DNA of 64,000 nt, taken from Lentinula raphanica (taxonomy: Eukaryota > Basidiomycota > Agaricomycetes > Agaricales > Omphalotaceae). The notes under the pieces are model-generated. The model did no database searches. It was not told where the DNA came from and saw nothing but the letters and a program-made list of their open reading frames with translations. Shown here one piece after another: positions 59,018 through 64,000 of this stretch. The number at the start of each line of letters is the position of its first letter. The first letter of the stretch is position 1. The translations under genes were made by a program, and so were the position numbers. Location: contig JANVFP010000007.1 in assembly GCA_027919835.1 (NCBI GenBank), positions 496,001-560,000 of the forward strand, given 5' to 3'.

Positions 59018-59655
59018 ATGTGGACGAAATCAACTTCCTCGATGATCGTGAACTGTATGATCATATTGGCCGGGGCAACGTTCGTGAACGCCGCTTCATG
59101 GGTTGCTGGCTTTCAATCGACTGGGTTTGTTGGCTGGAATCTCCGTCAGGTGAAGTCTATGCGTTGTTTACTTCTCAAATTCATCGCGATCTTACGATTC
59201 GTAAACTTCACTAACAGTACACTCACCTTTTTGAGGGCAATCCACGAGAAGTGGCCAGTCTAATCGGTGCAGATGAAAACTCTCTCCCTGGCGTGGTTTG
59301 TGGTACTTGGACGGAATTTAAGATCATTGGGAATTCTAATCCAGGTTAGTTAATTTTCATCGTCGTTTATTCCCTGCTTTCTGATCTTTCCTCCTCCCCT
59401 TCTCTATCCGAACGATTTGCATATCTCTACCATTGCCATTCGTTATCAGGCACCTATGAATTCAACTGTGTTCCAACACCGGATGAAATCGATGCGAACG
59501 CTCACAATAACGGTTTCTTCATCGGCGGGTTGAACCATGAAGGAGTCACCATGGCATTATGTCACATCGAGTACTCTGGAAATGAGTTGTGCGATTCGGA
59601 TACTGTCTCTGATGCGAACGACGAAGCTTGTAATGTCTGGGTGGTGTGTGAGTGA
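59018..59655 (+). CDS. Small secreted Cys-containing protein
   Basis: Three-exon model, 154 residues: 59018-59149, 59218-59344, 59450-59655. The 105-nt second intron is long for this window. Signal peptide: MIVNCMIILAGATFVNA from an inner Met, with cleavage before ASWVAGF. The mature part has six Cys (VVCGTW, FNCVP, ALCHIE, ELCDSD, EACNVW, VVCE), even in number and spaced to form three disulfides, and a Gly-rich strand (NNGFFIGGLNHEG). No family recognised. An effector-like or cell-wall role is a guess. Confidence 0.65.
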
Positions 59656-59961
59656 CCACATATATTCTGTTTGTGGTTAGGAGGAGCGCAGGTTTTGATG
59701 CGAGTGGATGCCAAGGACATCGTGTTCAGTACCTTATTACCATTCGAAAGGAAGGAGTAATGCAACGGACAATCGTACCTACAGTGGTCGGACAGTATAT
59801 TCAGTCCCGTAATTCAACAAAATTTTGTATTGTCTACTCCCTTGTTCTATGTATCGATACACAGTCACTTCAAGCAAATTGCGGTTACGGTTTTTGACGG
59901 GGTTGTGTAAAGTACATCTAAGATGATTACTAGATGAGATACAGTAAGGATACAGAAGACC

Positions 59962-60776
59962 TTATAATCTCCTTCCTGGTATGAATTCGACACCAAGACG
60001 GGACCTATTCCGTACGAGCACAATTGTAGTATGCGTTTGAACAGAGAGTACCAGACTCTGTAGAACAAACTCAGCGGTAAGTAGGGGCACCAGATTGCGA
60101 AAAGCTGATTCTGCGCTCAAGATTGTGCTATCCAACTCCAAAGCACCAAGTACAGTCGTTTCTTCAAAGCACGGACACGATGATGATTAAATCAACGTGC
60201 ATTAGTGAATGAAAGATGAGCTCACTTACTCCATCTCAGCTCCCATACGAGCGGTGGCTCCCATCTTCCTTCCGTATCTTGGGTCCATCTCAACACAGGG
60301 TACCCGTACATCATCAAAAACACGGGAAACACCCAGTAAAATTGATCACGCCTGTCCAACTCTTCGATCCAACAGAAAAGCTCTGACTGGAGAAGGACAG
60401 CGTCGCAATCACTCGCTCGTATCTCTTTAGCTGCCCAAAAGAGTCGTTCCTCTCTTTGTGAAAAAAGCGGAAGATTTTCAAGCACGATATTCAAGGGAAG
60501 TGTCGCGCGCACTCCCAAGGCCGGTTGAATTGTGGCTGGAAATGGGAATCCCTTGGGCAATGGGTAACCATCGTACGAAGAAGCTATACTGTTGAAGGTC
60601 TGATAGAACAACATGATATCCAGAAGATTTTGCAGCCAGTCTTCCACGAATTCGCGCAGAATGGGCAATACTGTCATCATATGACCGTGACCGTGTTCCG
60701 CTTCCGCGCGATAGACAGCATTGAAGTCCACGGTTTCGCTATGGTGAAGGTTATATGGCGATGTCTGTCCAGACAT
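59962..60776 (-). CDS. Unknown 248-residue protein
   Basis: Two-exon model: 60776-60230 and 60161-59962, joined by a 68-nt intron with a GTAAGT donor. Exon 2 stays open for 66 codons in the right phase. The protein is rich in aromatic and acidic residues (FVEDWLQNLLDIMLFYQ, ELFCWIEELDRRDQFYWVF) with an ordered, globular look; the YWVFPVFLMMYGYPVL stretch is hydrophobic but probably not a membrane helix. No signal peptide or known motif. Confidence 0.65.
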
Positions 60777-61468
60777 GAGTTATCGAATAGTCATCCACGG
60801 AAGGGGGAACTTGAAGGACACTGGAAAAGTATTTGGTGTACACTGATAGCTAAATAAGGACACCTCAGTTGAACCTGCGCCACATATAACATAAGTTATA
60901 GCTCAGTGAAACGAAAGGCCAATCCACTCAACGCACCAGTTATGACAACAGTTACAGGGATGTGACCCGGAGAGACGAGGGAAGATGAGAGATGTAATTG
61001 TACCAGTTGTCGAAATTGAGGCAAGAAATACGAGGAGGGATGAGGTGTTCTCTGTCAAGGCTGTGTGCGTGCCGGCAGTAAGGGGGGCGCATCATCAGGT
61101 ATTGAAGGTGTGAAGGTGAACACCTTTCTGATCATCCAGGTATGTAGCCTCGAGGACGATGTATTGAGAGCTGTGAAGATGCCCGCGTTTGCAATAAACG
61201 GCCTGTTATTAGGTCTCAATCAATCCACCTTGTACTTTATAGGGAACAAGCTGAGCAAAACCTGTTTCAACAGCTTCGAGTCTTCGTGACAAGGTTAATT
61301 TACTCTCACGATTCATAAAGTTGTCGTCCAAGAACGTCGAACAAGGGGTCTGTAACGAAGGACTGAATAAATATTGTATATACACATACATTTTGAGATA
61401 CGGGGTACATACCCTACCCGCTATATTTACACCCAGAATAGTGATTTTGTACCCAAAGACATGTGCCG
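60777..61468. other. Intergenic region
   Basis: No gene, repeat or RNA seen between the two minus-strand genes. Confidence 0.5.
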
Positions 61469-63117
61469 TCAACATTCGGAACTCTCAGCTATGCCTGTGA
61501 TTGCACTGCTCGTATCTTCCCTTAAGGAGCGGTGACTATCCACATAATGAACCGACCTCTCACTCCTTTCGTATCTCGATGGGTCAAACCTGTCGTGGCT
61601 AGGGATTTCCAACAGGGACTGTTTCTGGATCGTAGCGAAGCCAGGATGTCCGATCATATTAGGCGAAGGGACTTCGCTCGGAGGACACCCGCTGGAGTAT
61701 TTGCCAGTAGCAGTCGACCGCCGACTAGAGCGACTGGAGCGATATTGACTGCGAATGCTCCTAATGGGTAAAGGCGATAACGGTGCATTCGGGCAGCAGT
61801 CTAGCTCGGTTTCGGTTTCGGTGACAGTGTGTATGCTTATCATATGTGGGGGAGGTATCTCGGAATGTATAGTGGTGTGGCCGGGTGCAGTGGATTGGGT
61901 TCGGGTAGATACGTGACTCGTTCGGATGATGATCATATTGAATGTAATTCCCTTGAAAGGCGTCAAAATCATGCAGACAAACCAGCTTTCAGAGAACTCA
62001 CGATGATCTGCACAACCTGGCAACAGACGAAAACATTCCATTACTATCAGCGTATAACAATCAAATGAAGACCTTACCGAGTCCGAAACGCCCAACTCGG
62101 CGTTGCTCGAAGTCATATATACCGCAAATAGAACAACCAGGGAAGTTGTGTATAGCAGCCCAGACTCGACCATAACCTTCATCGCCCGCGCGAGCGGATC
62201 TTCATTCCAATCTCGACTGATGATTCTCTGTGAGCCTGTCCTGGTACCTCCATGTCCGTGACGTCCACTATAGATGCTGTGTCCGATGTCCAACTTTCGA
62301 TCCTGTTGAAACTGCAGAAACGTCTGGGACTGCGATTGGACGTTCCAGAGACGAAAGACAATCAGACTGGTCGTGAGGATAGTAGTGGCAAGAGTGATGG
62401 AGAGCATGCTCGTAATGAAAGGTGAGATGGTTGAGGAGTTAAGAGAACCTCCCGACTCGGGAGATGCTTCAATGACTGCTACCATACATCCACATACTTC
62501 ATACAAGTATGAGTCAATATGACTAGGCGACAGAAGGAGCCATTCTACTCACCTGTCTCTGCAAGACAGAGAAGGACGGAGGGTAGAATGATGTACCATG
62601 TCCGATCCCATACCAAGTAACAGCGATAGATCTGTCCATGCAATCGTCAGCTTTCTAGTACATGGACTTCTCTCATAACTTACCAGAATTATATCTCCCA
62701 CAAAAGTCTGGGCAACATAGTCCACGAACTTCATCACGTTCAACCAATTGCCCACGTCTCCGAAAACTTTTTCCGCATTCTCCACGCCATTACCGTCTCC
62801 GTTCATCGTCACGAACGCGTTGATATTATGACGCAACCCAAACGCAACGTCAAGTGAGGCAAAAGTGAACATGAGAAGTGCGGCGAGGAGCATGCGGTAA
62901 TTTATCTTGAAGTAGGGTTTGAGGTGATATCGATGAGTCGGAGAGTAGAGCAGTCCGTGTAAACACATCAAGAATGTGGTGAAGAAGATACCTAAACAAT
63001 CTACGTTCAGGTCTTGAATCCGGTAAGGAAAGGATCTGGTAGCTCACCGTATGTTACCGACTCCATGAAAAGGCCCACAATTTGCGCAGTATCAATCGGA
63101 AACTTGGTATCGCTCAT
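61469..63117 (-). CDS. Seven-helix fungal membrane protein
   Basis: Six-exon model, 457 residues: 63117-63048, 62991-62684, 62631-62553, 62496-62078, 62016-62002, 61951-61469. All phases agree; the fifth exon is only 15 nt (VVQII). About seven membrane helices: AQIVGLFMESVTYGIFF, MLLAALLMFTFASLDVAFG, VAQTFVGDIILIYRCYLVW, IILPSVLLCLAETVCG, MLSITLATTILTTSLIVF, ESGLLYTTSLVVLFAVYM, and QIIGITFNMIII. The pattern ESG-LY-TSL in helix 6 and IYRCYLVW in helix 3 is that of a large agaricomycete family of unknown function with receptor-like topology. A Ser/Arg-rich cytoplasmic tail of about 150 residues follows. Confidence 0.85.
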
Positions 63118-63658
63118 CCTCAGAGCCCTAGGTGCAGTGACTGTGTTAACGATGAATGTCCAGAAACCAAGAGAGAAGGCTGACCTTGTGAAGAAACAGA
63201 TCAACGAGTGGAAGAGAAGCTCACGGCTTACGGGGAGATGCAGGGAAGAAGGAAGAGAGGAGATAGGCAACAGCACATGCTTGGAGGAAATGTATTTCTG
63301 TAACTCGCTCGTCGCGTCACTGAGAACACATTGGCCGAGAGATACTTACCAGTCCGCCAACAGCCTGTGCAAAAATCACGCGTATCGCGAGATAAGCGTG
63401 CCAAGTTGAGCGACCAAGAAAAGGTTCAGCCGAATCGCAGCCTATTGCAGCAGGCTGGTCCTAGTCGTAGAGAGTAGAACGTACAACAACGACTGGAGTA
63501 CTTTAGATCCTTTCAGTGACAAGGTGTAAGCGATTGATCATTCGATTGGAAAGAGAGTAGTGTAGTGGCGGACCAGCATCACAACTCAACATCATCTCAA
63601 TTCTGTGTGACGTGTCCCGGCGTGTCCTCAATGGCTGAATATGCGCAATGCGGATACA
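63118..63658. other. Intergenic region
   Basis: Upstream DNA of the membrane-protein gene. A plus-strand frame over it is a shadow. Confidence 0.45.
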
Positions 63659-63982
63659 CTAGCAGATAGGACTCGCAAATTGGCGAGCTCTAGCCTGCTC
63701 TATCGAGGCACAGGAGAGCACGGGTTGGTATCTGTGGGTATCTGCTGGGACAGGAACCAGGACTGAAGATACGCCGACACCACCACTTTTACAAGCTTTC
63801 ACACCATAGCAAACGGCACAAAGATCGTAGTTGTTCGCAGTGTCGCCTTCGAAGGATGTCACAATTCTAGAATGAGGAAGGAGTGTTATCAATCTTTGTT
63901 TCAGAGTTGGAAAAGCCACACACAGTACAACCTTACAGGAGCAATCGATAGCTGTCCTCCTTCCTCTTTTATTCTTCGACAT
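63659..63982 (-). CDS. Short ORF near the window edge, doubtful
   Basis: 107 residues from an ATG at 63982. Basic start (SKNKRGRRT) and several Cys (CKVVLC, LCAVCYGVKAC). It is probably incomplete in structure, since a strong GTAAGG donor and an ATTCTAG acceptor lie inside it. No family recognised. Confidence 0.25.
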   Translation of the reverse strand: MSKNKRGRRTAIDCSCKVVLCVAFPTLKQRLITLLPHSRIVTSFEGDTANNYDLCAVCYGVKACKSGGVGVSSVLVPVPADTHRYQPVLSCASIEQARARQFASPIC

Positions 63983-64000
63983 AGCTTTCCCCCACAGTCA

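Overview
The window looks like nuclear DNA of a mushroom-forming fungus (Basidiomycota, probably Agaricomycetes). Most genes are broken by many 44-80 nt introns with GT(R)AGT donors and CTRAY branch sites. The families are typical of that group: a helix-plus-F-box protein, AA9 lytic polysaccharide monooxygenases with a fungal cellulose-binding module, a seven-helix membrane protein, an MLKL/HeLo-like helical protein and several Ser/Thr-rich secreted proteins. I recognised no rRNA, tRNA, CRISPR array or prokaryotic operon. Gene models were built by hand from reading frame, splice signals and paralogue comparison. Exon lists are in the entries. Several listed ORF starts were TTG or GTG and were replaced by the first sensible ATG.

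Left part (0-17 kb): an F-box gene, then three paralogues of an unnamed single-pass surface protein (2.2-3.4 kb minus; 9.7-11.1 and 12.6-13.9 kb plus). Each has a signal peptide, a short ectodomain, a Ser/Thr stalk, one membrane helix and a conserved cytoplasmic helix. The third copy has lost almost all CpG yet keeps an open frame. Between the first two copies lie an acireductone-dioxygenase-like gene and an 890-residue low-complexity protein gene. From 13.9 to 17.2 kb there is no gene, but an AT-rich element with long inverted ends and a GC-rich hairpin.

Middle part (17-35 kb): a nine-exon MLKL/HeLo-like gene with an Asn/His/Tyr-rich tail (17.2-19.0), a zinc-free MDR oxidoreductase, an AT-hook/coiled-coil protein, an NTF2-like plus flavin monooxygenase gene with a GC-AG intron and a 6-nt exon, two secreted proteins, and two AA9-CBM1 monooxygenases arranged tail to tail (30.3-33.4) with identical nine-exon structure.

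From 35 to 43 kb the window is almost gene-free. It holds one small secreted protein and an 87-bp nearly perfect palindrome at 40.75 kb that could be an assembly join. From 43 to 64 kb come low-complexity and coiled-coil proteins, a tandem array of three intact acireductone-dioxygenase-like genes (51.7-55.7, all minus, 189 residues each), a small secreted Cys-containing protein, an unknown 248-residue protein and a seven-helix membrane protein.

The strongest leads for new biology are the MLKL/HeLo-like protein, the tandem ARD-like genes that lack the metal-binding residues, and the three-member surface family.
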